From NCBI GenBank assembly GCA_039180415.1, contig JBCDDH010000054.1:1-24297 (forward strand): DNA of 24,297 nt, written 5' to 3'. Made by a program: the position numbers and the translations under genes. The notes below the pieces were generated by a model. The model was given only the letters and a program-made list of their open reading frames with translations. It searched no databases and had not been told where the DNA came from. Shown here in pieces: positions 1-9,996 of the stretch (position 1 is its first letter; each line of letters starts with the position of its first letter). This DNA comes from CAZIXN01 sp039180415. Lineage in GTDB: Bacteria > Planctomycetota > Phycisphaerae > Phycisphaerales > Phycisphaeraceae.

Positions 1-3000
1 GGGGCGCTGGTGGACACGCTCGCGCGGAGCGATTCCGCGTCGGTGCGCGGCTCGCGGGGCTCGTCGGCGACGCTGCTCGCCGGGGCCGCGGCGCTGCGGC
101 TGCAACGGCCGCTGCTCTACGTCGTCGCGCACCTCGACGAGGCCGACGACGCGCTCGACGACCTGGAGCGATTCGCCGATCGCGGGCTGACCGCCGAACG
201 GTTCGGGGCGCTCGAGGTGCTGCCCGGCGAGTCGTCGGTCAACCTCGAATTGCTCGCCGAGCGCCTCGCCGTGGTCGAACGCGTCGCGTCGGGAGAACTC
301 AACGGCCCCGGCGTGCTGGTCGCGACGATCACCGCGCTGATGCAGAGCGTGCCCAAGCCCGAAGCCCTCGGCGAGTTCACGCTCACGATCACGACCGACG
401 ACCAACTGCCCCCCGGTCGGCTGCTCGACTGGCTCGACCGCGCCGGCTTCCAACGCGAGGACGCCGTCGCCCAGCCCGGCGACTTTGCCGTCCGCGGCGG
501 CATCGTCGACCTCTTCCCCGTCGGCGGCTCCGCCCAACTCGCCGACGGTACGCCCGCGCCGATCACGCCCATTCGCCTCGACTTCTTCGGCGACGAGGTC
601 GAATCCATCCACGCCATCGACCCCGAAGCCCCCGGCAGCAAGCACAGGCTCGGCCGGGTCTCGCTCGTGGGCGGCAGCGCCGTCCAGGTCCAGACCGACG
701 CCGACCGCGCGAACCTCTTGGACCTGCTTCCGGAGGAAGTCGTGCCGATCCTGCACGAGACGCTCGAACTCTCCGAGCAGGCCCGCGGGTACTACGAACG
801 CCTCACCGACCCGGCGGGCATCGACGAACCCAAGGCCGTGTTCAAGAAGCTCACCGCCCGGACGCATGCCGAGATCAACGGATATTCGTCCGGCAGCGCC
901 GTCGGCCGGCAGATCGAACTGCCCGTCGAACCGATCCCCACGTTTGATCGCGACGCCGAGCAGGCCGTCACCGAACTCGGCGAACTCGCCGCCGACACAA
1001 GCAAACGGGTGGTTGTTCTCTGCGGCAACGACGGCGAACAAAGCCGGATGCACGAACTGATCGAACAGTTCGCCCCCGATGCGATTGACCGCATTGAAGT
1101 CCAACTCGGTGCGATCCACCGGGGCTTCGCGTTGGAAGTGACCGGTGCCCAGTGCCCAGTGGCCAGTGCCGAGCATGTCGGACCGACTGGCCACTCGCCA
1201 CCGGCCACTGGACACTTGCTCCTCGTCCCCCACCACGAGCTGTTCCACCGTTTCGAGACCCGCCGCCGCGTCCGCAAGGTCTTCGGCCAAACCTCGACGG
1301 GCGGCGACGCCTTCTTCGATCTCGACGTCGGCGACCACGTCGTCCACCTCGACCACGGCATCGCCAAGTTCACCGGCCTCAAGACCATCTCGCCCAGCAA
1401 AGCCAGCAAACAAACCCAGCCCGGCGAGTACCTGACGCTGATGTTCGCGGAAGGCGCTCTGCTCCACGTCCCCGCGTCGCAGATCGATCTGGTCCAGAAA
1501 TACGTCGGCGGCTTCGAAGGTCGGCCGCCGCTCTCGCGCCTCGGCGGCAAGAAGTGGAAGCGCCAGAAGGAACAGGTCGGCGAAGCCGTCAAGGACCTCG
1601 CCAAAGAGTTACTCCAGGTTCAAGCGGCGCGGCAGACGCAGCCGGGCATCCGCTACCCGGGCGACACGAAGTGGATGACCGAGTTCGAGTCCGAGTTCCC
1701 GTACGACGAGACCGAAGACCAGCTCGCCGCGATCGCCGCGGTCAAGCGCGACATGTCCGAGCCGCAGCCGATGGACCGGCTGATCTGCGGCGACGTCGGC
1801 TTCGGCAAGACCGAGGTCGCGATCCGCGCCGCGTTCAAGGCCGTCGAGTTCGGCAAGCAGGTCGCGGTGCTCGTGCCGACCACCGTGCTGGCGGAACAAC
1901 ACGAACGCAGCTTCAAGCTCCGCTTCGCCGACTACCCGTTCCGCGTCGAGTCGTTGTCGCGGTTCAAGACGGCCAAGGAAGCCCGCAAAGTTCTGCAGGA
2001 GACCGCGGCCGGCCGGGTCGACGTGCTCATCGGCACGCACCGTTTGCTTTCGCAGGACGTCCACTTCAAGGACCTCGGACTGGTTGTGATCGACGAGGAG
2101 CAGCGCTTCGGCGTCGAACACAAGAACAAGCTCTTGGGCTTCCGTCTCACCGCCGACGTGTTGACGCTCAGCGCCACGCCGATCCCGCGGACGCTGCACA
2201 TGTCGATGGTCGGCCTGCGGGATATTTCCAGTTTGACCACCGCGCCGGTCGACCGCCGGGCGATCGTGACCGAGGTCGTGCCCTACAGCGAACAACGCGT
2301 CAAGCAAGCCCTGATCCGCGAGCTGTCGCGCGGCGGGCAGGCGTTCTTCGTGCACAACCGCGTCCACAACCTCCAGACCGTCGCCGACGACCTGCAACGC
2401 CTCGTCCCCGACGCGCGGATCGTGATCGGGCACGGGCAGATGCCGCCCAAGGAACTCGAGCGGGTGATGCTGACCTTCATGCGGCGCGAGGCGGACATCC
2501 TCGTGAGCACGACCATCATCGAGTCGGGCATCGACATCCCCACCGCCAACACCATGTTCATCAATCAGGCGGACCACTTCGGCCTGGCCGAACTGCACCA
2601 GCTCCGCGGACGCGTCGGCCGGTACAAACACCGGGCCTATTGCTACCTGCTGTTGCCGCCGGAGCGGACGGTGAGCGAGGTCGCAACCAAACGGCTGCGG
2701 GCGATCGAGAACTACTCGATGCTCGGGGCCGGCTTCAAGATCGCGATGCGCGACCTGGAGATCCGCGGCGCGGGCAACATCCTCGGGGCCGAGCAGAGCG
2801 GGCACATCGCCGCGGTGGGCTACGAGCTGTACTGCGTGCTACTCGAACGCGAGACCAAGCGGCTACGCGGCGACACCGTGACGGACGTCGCGCGGACGCA
2901 CCTGGATCTGCCCGAGCCCCGGGGTGGCGCGGCGTTGCCTAAGCGGTATATCCCCTCAGACAAGCACCGCATGGACGCGTACCGCCGGCTCACCCGGATC

Positions 3001-3363
3001 GATACGCTCGACGAACTCTACGCCGTCGCCGAGGACCTGCGCGACGCGTACGGCGACCCGCCCAAGTCGGCCCAGGCGTTTCTGGATCGCACCGAGGTCC
3101 GCGTCGCCGCGGCAATGCACGGCCTCGCGAAAGTCCGCCTCGAAGAACCCGACCTGATCTTCACGCACGCGTCCGCAAGAAGGGCGTTGGTCCGCGCCTT
3201 GTTCGACACGGCGCCGGGCCGGACCACGCCGCTCGACGACGGGACGACGTATTGGCGGCCGCCGCCGGCGTACCTCGAAGACCCCGACACGCTGCTGGCG
3301 GTATTGCGGAAGCTGTTGGTGCGGCCGCTGCGCGACGATGTCGCCCAAACCAATCGCAGTTGA
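1..3363 (+). CDS. mfd: Transcription-repair coupling factor Mfd (5'-partial)
   Basis: Mfd is an ATP-dependent DNA translocase that removes stalled RNA polymerase from damaged template and recruits UvrA for nucleotide excision repair. The reading frame is open to base 1, so a short N-terminal piece is missing; a GTG at 10 would give 1117 residues, close to the usual ~1150. Counting from that GTG, the order is as expected: UvrB-like region with RGGIVDLFP near residue 163, RNA-polymerase-interaction domain starting at FDLDVGDHVVHLDHGIAKF (about 437), Walker A in GDVGFGKTE (about 596), DEEQ box (about 695), SATPIPRTLHMSMVGLRD, the GRVGR motif (about 870) and a C-terminal TRCF domain. An odd segment of about 25 residues (bases 1141-1218) is translated from a palindromic repeat (separate entry). 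No terminator is obvious after the TGA. Confidence 0.97.
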   Translation, partial: GALVDTLARSDSASVRGSRGSSATLLAGAAALRLQRPLLYVVAHLDEADDALDDLERFADRGLTAERFGALEVLPGESSVNLELLAERLAVVERVASGELNGPGVLVATITALMQSVPKPEALGEFTLTITTDDQLPPGRLLDWLDRAGFQREDAVAQPGDFAVRGGIVDLFPVGGSAQLADGTPAPITPIRLDFFGDEVESIHAIDPEAPGSKHRLGRVSLVGGSAVQVQTDADRANLLDLLPEEVVPILHETLELSEQARGYYERLTDPAGIDEPKAVFKKLTARTHAEINGYSSGSAVGRQIELPVEPIPTFDRDAEQAVTELGELAADTSKRVVVLCGNDGEQSRMHELIEQFAPDAIDRIEVQLGAIHRGFALEVTGAQCPVASAEHVGPTGHSPPATGHLLLVPHHELFHRFETRRRVRKVFGQTSTGGDAFFDLDVGDHVVHLDHGIAKFTGLKTISPSKASKQTQPGEYLTLMFAEGALLHVPASQIDLVQKYVGGFEGRPPLSRLGGKKWKRQKEQVGEAVKDLAKELLQVQAARQTQPGIRYPGDTKWMTEFESEFPYDETEDQLAAIAAVKRDMSEPQPMDRLICGDVGFGKTEVAIRAAFKAVEFGKQVAVLVPTTVLAEQHERSFKLRFADYPFRVESLSRFKTAKEARKVLQETAAGRVDVLIGTHRLLSQDVHFKDLGLVVIDEEQRFGVEHKNKLLGFRLTADVLTLSATPIPRTLHMSMVGLRDISSLTTAPVDRRAIVTEVVPYSEQRVKQALIRELSRGGQAFFVHNRVHNLQTVADDLQRLVPDARIVIGHGQMPPKELERVMLTFMRREADILVSTTIIESGIDIPTANTMFINQADHFGLAELHQLRGRVGRYKHRAYCYLLLPPERTVSEVATKRLRAIENYSMLGAGFKIAMRDLEIRGAGNILGAEQSGHIAAVGYELYCVLLERETKRLRGDTVTDVARTHLDLPEPRGGAALPKRYIPSDKHRMDAYRRLTRIDTLDELYAVAEDLRDAYGDPPKSAQAFLDRTEVRVAAAMHGLAKVRLEEPDLIFTHASARRALVRALFDTAPGRTTPLDDGTTYWRPPPAYLEDPDTLLAVLRKLLVRPLRDDVAQTNRS
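1141..1218 (+). repeat. In-frame CCAGTGGCCAGTG-type palindromic repeat inside mfd
   Basis: The segment is built from repeated (C)CAGTGGCCAGTG-like words in both orientations. The left arm 1151-1168 pairs with the right arm 1199-1216 at 16 of 18 positions, around a 30-base middle that holds another copy (1186-1200). The length is about 26 codons, so the mfd frame is preserved. It lies in the linker just before the segment LVPHHELFHRFETRRR that precedes the RNA-polymerase-interaction domain. It reads as a small mobile or expanding repeat tolerated in a protein loop. Confidence 0.6.
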
Positions 3364-3561
3364 TTACCGGCGACCGATTCGGGATCAGCCTTCGCGCATC
3401 TCGTGCTACGGCAATAAAACCGGACCCGCAGGAGGCAACGCGCCCGGTTGGAGAAAAACCGTTTACCTGCGCGGCAAGCTGGAGAGTCGTTCGCGCGAAA
3501 ATGGAATCACGACGGCAAACCTTCCCGGTTTCGGGAGTCGGCCGAGCGGTAGCCTGACGGC

Positions 3562-3795
3562 ATGTTTGGAGTCCTCGCCCGAGACTCGACGCCGGCGGAA
3601 CGGAAGGTGATTTTCTGGTTGCTGGTGCTGGCCTGCTGGGGATTCGCGACGGTGCTGTTGTATCTGGGTTGGACCGCGCCGGCAGAAAAGGCGGCCGAGG
3701 CGGCGCTGGCGCAGAAGGTTGGCTTCGGCTTTGTCGCGGCGGGCGTTGCGTTGCTGTTGATCCGTCGGGCCGTGGTTTGGCTGATCGAGCGATAG
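3562..3795 (+). CDS. Small two-helix membrane protein, unknown
   Basis: The 77-residue product has two clear hydrophobic segments, about residues 15-38 (VIFWLLVLACWGFATVLLYL) and 51-71 (GFGFVAAGVALLLIRR), joined by a short Ala/Glu/Lys-rich loop; the charged C-terminus ends LIER. It is probably an inner-membrane hairpin. I recognise no family. No good ribosome-binding site precedes the ATG. The support is the hydrophobic pattern, the isolated position between mfd and a terminator, and the lack of a competing gene. Function cannot be inferred. Confidence 0.6.
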   Translation: MFGVLARDSTPAERKVIFWLLVLACWGFATVLLYLGWTAPAEKAAEAALAQKVGFGFVAAGVALLLIRRAVVWLIER

Positions 3796-3804
3796 AGCGG
3801 CCAT

Positions 3805-3836
3805 AAAAAAGCCCGCGTTCATCGAACGCGGGCTTT
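3805..3836 (-). terminator. Rho-independent terminator of ppdK
   Basis: A 10-bp GC-rich stem (3811-3820 with 3824-3833, loop ATC) is flanked by A6 on the left and TTT on the right. Read on the minus strand it is followed by T6, a good intrinsic terminator 27 bases past the ppdK stop. On the plus strand the T-run is only three long, so it may weakly end the small membrane-protein transcript too. Confidence 0.85.
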
Positions 3837-3862
3837 GGGGCGGTTGGGTTGTGGCCTTGGCT

Positions 3863-6568
<2,706 letters not shown>

Positions 6569-6681
6569 GGTTGGGGGCGTCTCTCGAAAGGTGCCGGACA
6601 ATCGCTTCCGGCGACGGGGATGCGGGGCGGACAGGCGGGCCGGGCGTTGGGGGCAACGCGCGACACCTCCGAACCTGTCTT

Positions 6682-6727
6682 TTTCCCTTGGGGAAAGAGA
6701 GAATAGTGGCTTGTCTGGGGTTCGCAA
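6682..6727 (-). promoter_or_regulatory. Candidate ppdK promoter with palindrome at the start site
   Basis: On the minus strand a -35-like TTGCGA (6722-6727) and a -10-like TATTCT (6700-6705) are separated by 16 bases. Just downstream lies the inverted repeat TTTCCC-N3-GGGAAA (6682-6696), which would overlap the transcription start and could be an operator or a 5' leader hairpin. The promoter boxes each match consensus at only four of six positions. Confidence 0.35.
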
Positions 6728-6759
6728 CACGGCCGGGACGCGGCGGTCTGTGGCCTCGG

Positions 6760-7671
6760 TCAACTCGGCTGTCGCGCGTCGCGGCGGAACCGACCCGGGC
6801 GCACGCCGACCCGTTCGAAGAACTGCCGATTGAAGTAATAGACGTCCTGATAGCCGAGGCCCTCGGCGATCTGTTCGAGCGACATGGCGGAGTGTGCGAG
6901 CAAGTGCCGGGCGCGACGCACGCGGTGCTCGATGGCGAGCTTTCGGGGCGACACGCCCACGCGTCGCTGGAACAACCGGCCGACCGTGTGCTCCGGGATC
7001 CGCAGGTCCGCGGCGATGCGGGCCCAGGACCAGTCCGCACCCGGGTCGGCGGCCATCTCGTCCAGCAGCGCCGACAGCCCTGGCGTCTCCGGGTCGTCCG
7101 CGGCGGGCCGTCCACCGGCCGCGGGGAAGCCGGCTCGGTAGTCCGCCAGCAGCCCGCCCAGCAACCGGCCCGCCAACCGCCGCTGGGGTTCGTCCCGCGA
7201 GTTGGCCTCCGCCGCGTACGCCAGTTGCACCACCCGAGCCAACGTGCGATCCACGAACGCCACGTCCGGCACCGCCCGCCACGCCGCCGGCTCGGAGCCC
7301 CCACCCTTACGCCCGCCTGAGCTCCGACCCGCCCCGTCTTCCGGCACCGGCGTTTCTGAAAAATGCACAAACGTCACCCCCAGCCGGCGCCGCGCGTCCT
7401 GTACCGCCTCGTACCGCCGGCCTGGTCGCATCCAGACGCACACGCCCGGACGTAGCGCCAGCTCCTCTCCGCCGTTGAGCGTCATTTTTCCTCGACCATC
7501 CCAGACAAACCAAAGATCCTGGTCCGTCAGCTGGTCCGACCAACCCGGAGCCAGTGCCCAGCCCCGCTCGCAGCGGACCCGTCCACAGGGGCCGATTTCG
7601 GGGTCGTGGGCGCGAGGCGGCACGGGCTCAGTATATCTCGAAAAGTACAAAAAAATGCCCGGTTTTTCCAT
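6760..7671 (-). CDS. AraC-family transcriptional regulator
   Basis: This is a DNA-binding regulator with an N-terminal cupin-like sensing half (WFVWDGRGKMTLNGGEELALRPGVCVW) and a C-terminal double helix-turn-helix of the AraC/XylS type (from about LRIPEHTVGRLFQRRVGVSPRKL through LEQIAEGLGYQDVYYFNRQFF to GVRPGRFRR). The ATG at 7671 gives 303 residues. The first 16 codons are unusually AT-rich and non-conserved looking, and an in-frame GTG at 7623 (287 residues) sits where the conserved body begins, so the later start is quite possible. It is divergent from the PhyH-family gene at 7698, its likely target. The ligand is unknown. Confidence 0.88.
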   Translation of the reverse strand: MEKPGIFLYFSRYTEPVPPRAHDPEIGPCGRVRCERGWALAPGWSDQLTDQDLWFVWDGRGKMTLNGGEELALRPGVCVWMRPGRRYEAVQDARRRLGVTFVHFSETPVPEDGAGRSSGGRKGGGSEPAAWRAVPDVAFVDRTLARVVQLAYAAEANSRDEPQRRLAGRLLGGLLADYRAGFPAAGGRPAADDPETPGLSALLDEMAADPGADWSWARIAADLRIPEHTVGRLFQRRVGVSPRKLAIEHRVRRARHLLAHSAMSLEQIAEGLGYQDVYYFNRQFFERVGVRPGRFRRDARQPS

Positions 7672-7697
7672 TGTGACTTCGGGGTCCGGGTCGCAAG
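7624..7697. promoter_or_regulatory. AT-rich divergent control region
   Basis: This stretch is far richer in A/T than its surroundings and lies between the conserved bodies of the divergent AraC regulator and PhyH-type genes. On the minus strand it holds a -10-like TATACT (7630-7635). If the regulator starts at GTG 7623, all 74 bases are intergenic; with the ATG at 7671, only 26 bases would remain. No clear AraC half-site repeat was found. Confidence 0.4.
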
Positions 7698-8525
7698 ATG
7701 CATCTCATGAAAACGCTCCCCTACGACGCGGCGCTCTACGCTTCTCAACGCTCCGCCGAGTTGCTGCCCGGCCCCGACGCCGTTGACGGCCGCGCCGTGG
7801 CCCAGTATCTCGACCGGGGCTTCATCGCCGTGGCCAACCTGCTCACGGCCGAGGAGATCGAGCGGTACACCCGGCTGGTCGAAGACCTTTCCGGCGGCCG
7901 GGTCGAAAGTTACAACCGGGTCCAGGAAGACCGCGGCGTCCAACTCGACGCAAAATCCTTCGACAGCGACCGGGTACGCAAGCTCTGGTTCACCCCGGAC
8001 GAATCGCGGCGGTTCGGCCTGCCGGTCGACCACCCGGTGATCGGCGGCGTCGTCGCCCAACTGATGGAAGAGCGCACGCCCGCGCTGTACCAGGCGATGG
8101 CCCTGCTCAAGCCCCCCCACGGCGGCGGCGAGAAGCCTTGGCACCAGGACCACGCCTATTTCAACGTCCCGCTGGGGCAACGCATCGTCGGCGTCTGGCT
8201 CGCCCTGGACCCCGCGACCGTCGCCAACGGCTGCCTGCACCTGATCCCCGGCGAGCACAAGGACGGGGCCATCCCTCACTTTGTCCGCCGCGACTGGCAG
8301 ATCTGCGACACCGACATCCTCGGCAAGGAATCCGTCGCCGCCGAACTGCCGCCCGGCGCGGCGCTATTCTTCGACGGGCTTGCGCCCCACGGCACGCCCG
8401 TCAACGATTCCAATCAACGCCGCCGCGCGATGCAGTTCCACTACGCCCCCCAAGACGCCCCGGACTGGACGGACGACCAACGCACCGCGGTGTTCGGCAG
8501 CGAGGGCCGCGACGTGTATTGCTAA
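7698..8525 (+). CDS. Phytanoyl-CoA dioxygenase (PhyH) family protein
   Basis: A predicted non-haem Fe(II)/2-oxoglutarate-dependent oxygenase of 275 residues. The metal-binding triad is visible: His149 and Asp151 in PWHQDHAYFNV and His231 in LAPHGTPVN; Arg residues 241-243 (NQRRRAMQFHYA) fit the 2-oxoglutarate carboxylate contact. Other PhyH features are MALLKPPHGGGEKPWHQDH and GCLHLIPGEHKDG. The substrate cannot be told; bacterial members hydroxylate diverse small molecules. A second ATG at 7707 (MKTLPY) is an equally good start, as neither has a strong Shine-Dalgarno. The gene converges on the C39-like peptidase gene with a 20-base gap. The divergent AraC gene suggests induction by a specific metabolite. 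Confidence 0.9.
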   Translation: MHLMKTLPYDAALYASQRSAELLPGPDAVDGRAVAQYLDRGFIAVANLLTAEEIERYTRLVEDLSGGRVESYNRVQEDRGVQLDAKSFDSDRVRKLWFTPDESRRFGLPVDHPVIGGVVAQLMEERTPALYQAMALLKPPHGGGEKPWHQDHAYFNVPLGQRIVGVWLALDPATVANGCLHLIPGEHKDGAIPHFVRRDWQICDTDILGKESVAAELPPGAALFFDGLAPHGTPVNDSNQRRRAMQFHYAPQDAPDWTDDQRTAVFGSEGRDVYC

Positions 8526-8545
8526 GCCCCGCCGCCGACCGCCGC

Positions 8546-9355
8546 TCACTGCTCCGCCAGAAACAGGATCACCTCGCCGGTGAACAGCCTGGCGAACTCG
8601 TCGTTCTGGAAAGTGATCCGGCCGTCCACCGGGTCCATCACCCGGACGGCGCGTTCCGTGAACCCGTCGAGCAACACCATGTGCCGCCGCGTCGATTCGA
8701 ACCGCAGCGGCGTCAGGGCCGGCATCGGGACGCCGCGCAGCTCGTCGGGCCCGACTTCGATCAGGTGGGCCCGCCACATGCTGTCCGCCTCCGCGAGCTT
8801 GCGGTTCAAGCCGTACAGCGCCCGCACCGTCGTGCTCCCCGTGCCCGGCCGGGTCCAGGTCAGCTCGGCCATCTCTGCCTCGCTCGCGGGCACGCCCAGC
8901 CGCCGCAACGCCGAGGCCGAGGCCGCCGGTACGCACGTGTAATCCTGGCTCTGCATCACGTCTTTGCCCGTCACGTCCGTGGCCATCACCTCGCTGGGCG
9001 TCGCCTGCAGCATCCACATCCCGCCGTGCACGAAGTAGATCCCGCCCATCAGCAGCGCCCAAGCCACCATCGCCCGCTGACGCCGCAGCCGGCTCCGCGA
9101 CCACGCCACGCCCATCATCGCCGCGAACATCGGCACGGCCGCCACCCCCTCGACCCGGGCCATGATCCCCACCGGCAGGACCTGCACGCCCACCGACGGG
9201 TGCCGAACCAGATACGTAAACCCCACCATCAACGCCGCCGCCGCCAACAGCGTCGCCCGCGCCGACCCCACGCCCCGCGTGCCCAGCCGCACGCCCAACT
9301 GCCAGCCCATCACCGACAGCATCGCCAGCAGCAGGAACCAGTTGACTTCGTCCAT
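8546..9355 (-). CDS. Membrane C39-like cysteine peptidase
   Basis: The 269-residue protein has about four N-terminal transmembrane helices (roughly residues 5-21, 35-51, 60-84, 97-117) followed by a papain-like domain. The family-type catalytic residues are present: Gln137 and Cys141 in QSQDYTCVPAASASALRRLG, His225 in RRHMVLLDG and Asp241 in VMDPVDG. C39 peptidases cut Gly-Gly leader peptides and are usually fused to ABC exporters. Here there is no ATPase domain and no bacteriocin-like peptide gene nearby, so the substrate is unknown. The ATG at 9355 (MDEVNW) starts the hydrophobic region; the frame extends upstream only as non-conserved low-complexity sequence. It follows the thioesterase gene by 151 bases on the same strand. 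Confidence 0.75.
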   Translation of the reverse strand: MDEVNWFLLLAMLSVMGWQLGVRLGTRGVGSARATLLAAAALMVGFTYLVRHPSVGVQVLPVGIMARVEGVAAVPMFAAMMGVAWSRSRLRRQRAMVAWALLMGGIYFVHGGMWMLQATPSEVMATDVTGKDVMQSQDYTCVPAASASALRRLGVPASEAEMAELTWTRPGTGSTTVRALYGLNRKLAEADSMWRAHLIEVGPDELRGVPMPALTPLRFESTRRHMVLLDGFTERAVRVMDPVDGRITFQNDEFARLFTGEVILFLAEQ

Positions 9356-9506
9356 ACCGGAAAACAAACGGCGGCCACCTCCCGCCCGGCGACGCGCCGG
9401 ACGCATCGGATTTCGGCCGCTTCGCTTCCGGTCTGTGCTTCGCCCTCGACCGCCCGACGGATAACCCCGGGCGGACACGGCCCCGCCGCGCCAGCCCGCG
9501 CGACCC

Positions 9507-9923
9507 TCACCCCAGCAGCGACTCGGGCACGGGCCGCAGCTTGCCGTCGCGATCCACGCACGCCAAGGTCGTCTCGCCCACCGCGAGTACCTCGGGCTTC
9601 CCCCCGACTCCGGAAGGCCCGGCGGCCGGCTCACGCAAGACGCGGTACGCGTGCTCGATCTTCACCCCGGCGCTCTTCTGGACCGTGACTTCGATCGAAA
9701 GCTCGTCGTCGTACATCGCCGGCCGGCGGAAACGCGTGCTGAGTTTCGCGACGACGAACAGCACGCCCGCCTTTTCCATCTCGGCGTACACGCTGCCCTG
9801 CGCCCGCAACAACTCCGTCCGCGCGATCTCGAACCACACGGCGTACGCCGAGTGGTGCGCCACGTTCATCGGGTCGCACTCGCGGTAGCGCACGCGGATC
9901 GGCACGGTGAGGGTGGTCAGCAT
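9507..9923 (-). CDS. Acyl-CoA thioesterase, YbgC/4-hydroxybenzoyl-CoA thioesterase type
   Basis: A 138-residue single hot-dog-fold protein that should hydrolyse acyl-CoA thioesters. The diagnostic block is at the N-terminus: VRYRECDPMNVAHHSAYAVW, with the catalytic aspartate at residue 17, as in 4-hydroxybenzoyl-CoA thioesterase, followed by FEIARTELLR. The rest (RFRRPAMYDDELSIEVTVQK, GETTLACVD) fits the hot-dog strands. Length matches the family. YbgC members often sit with tol-pal genes, but none are here, so the physiological substrate is open. The gene lies just after the terminator of the upstream PEP-CTERM gene and so probably has its own promoter. Confidence 0.9.
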   Translation of the reverse strand: MLTTLTVPIRVRYRECDPMNVAHHSAYAVWFEIARTELLRAQGSVYAEMEKAGVLFVVAKLSTRFRRPAMYDDELSIEVTVQKSAGVKIEHAYRVLREPAAGPSGVGGKPEVLAVGETTLACVDRDGKLRPVPESLLG

Positions 9924-9941
9924 GCCGCGACCATACGAAAG

Positions 9942-9968
9942 AAGCCCACGGATTCAATCCGTGGGCTC
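9942..9968 (-). terminator. Terminator after the PEP-CTERM protein gene
   Basis: A near-perfect 12-bp inverted repeat (9943-9954 with 9956-9967; in practice about 10-11 pairs around a small loop) lies 30 bases past the stop at 9997. On the minus strand it is followed by TTCTTTCG, a modest T-rich tract. It separates the PEP-CTERM gene from the thioesterase gene. Confidence 0.7.
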
Positions 9969-9996
9969 CGAGAAGTTTCGGGTTGCGCCGGTCGGC

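Noticed and set aside
1141..1218. A frameshift or pseudogene in mfd caused by the repeat
   Set aside because: The frame is intact through the repeat and all helicase and C-terminal motifs follow in frame.
1152..2942. A 596-codon plus-strand frame overlapping mfd
   Set aside because: It is an Arg-rich frame-shifted shadow of mfd without motifs. It begins in the palindromic repeat.
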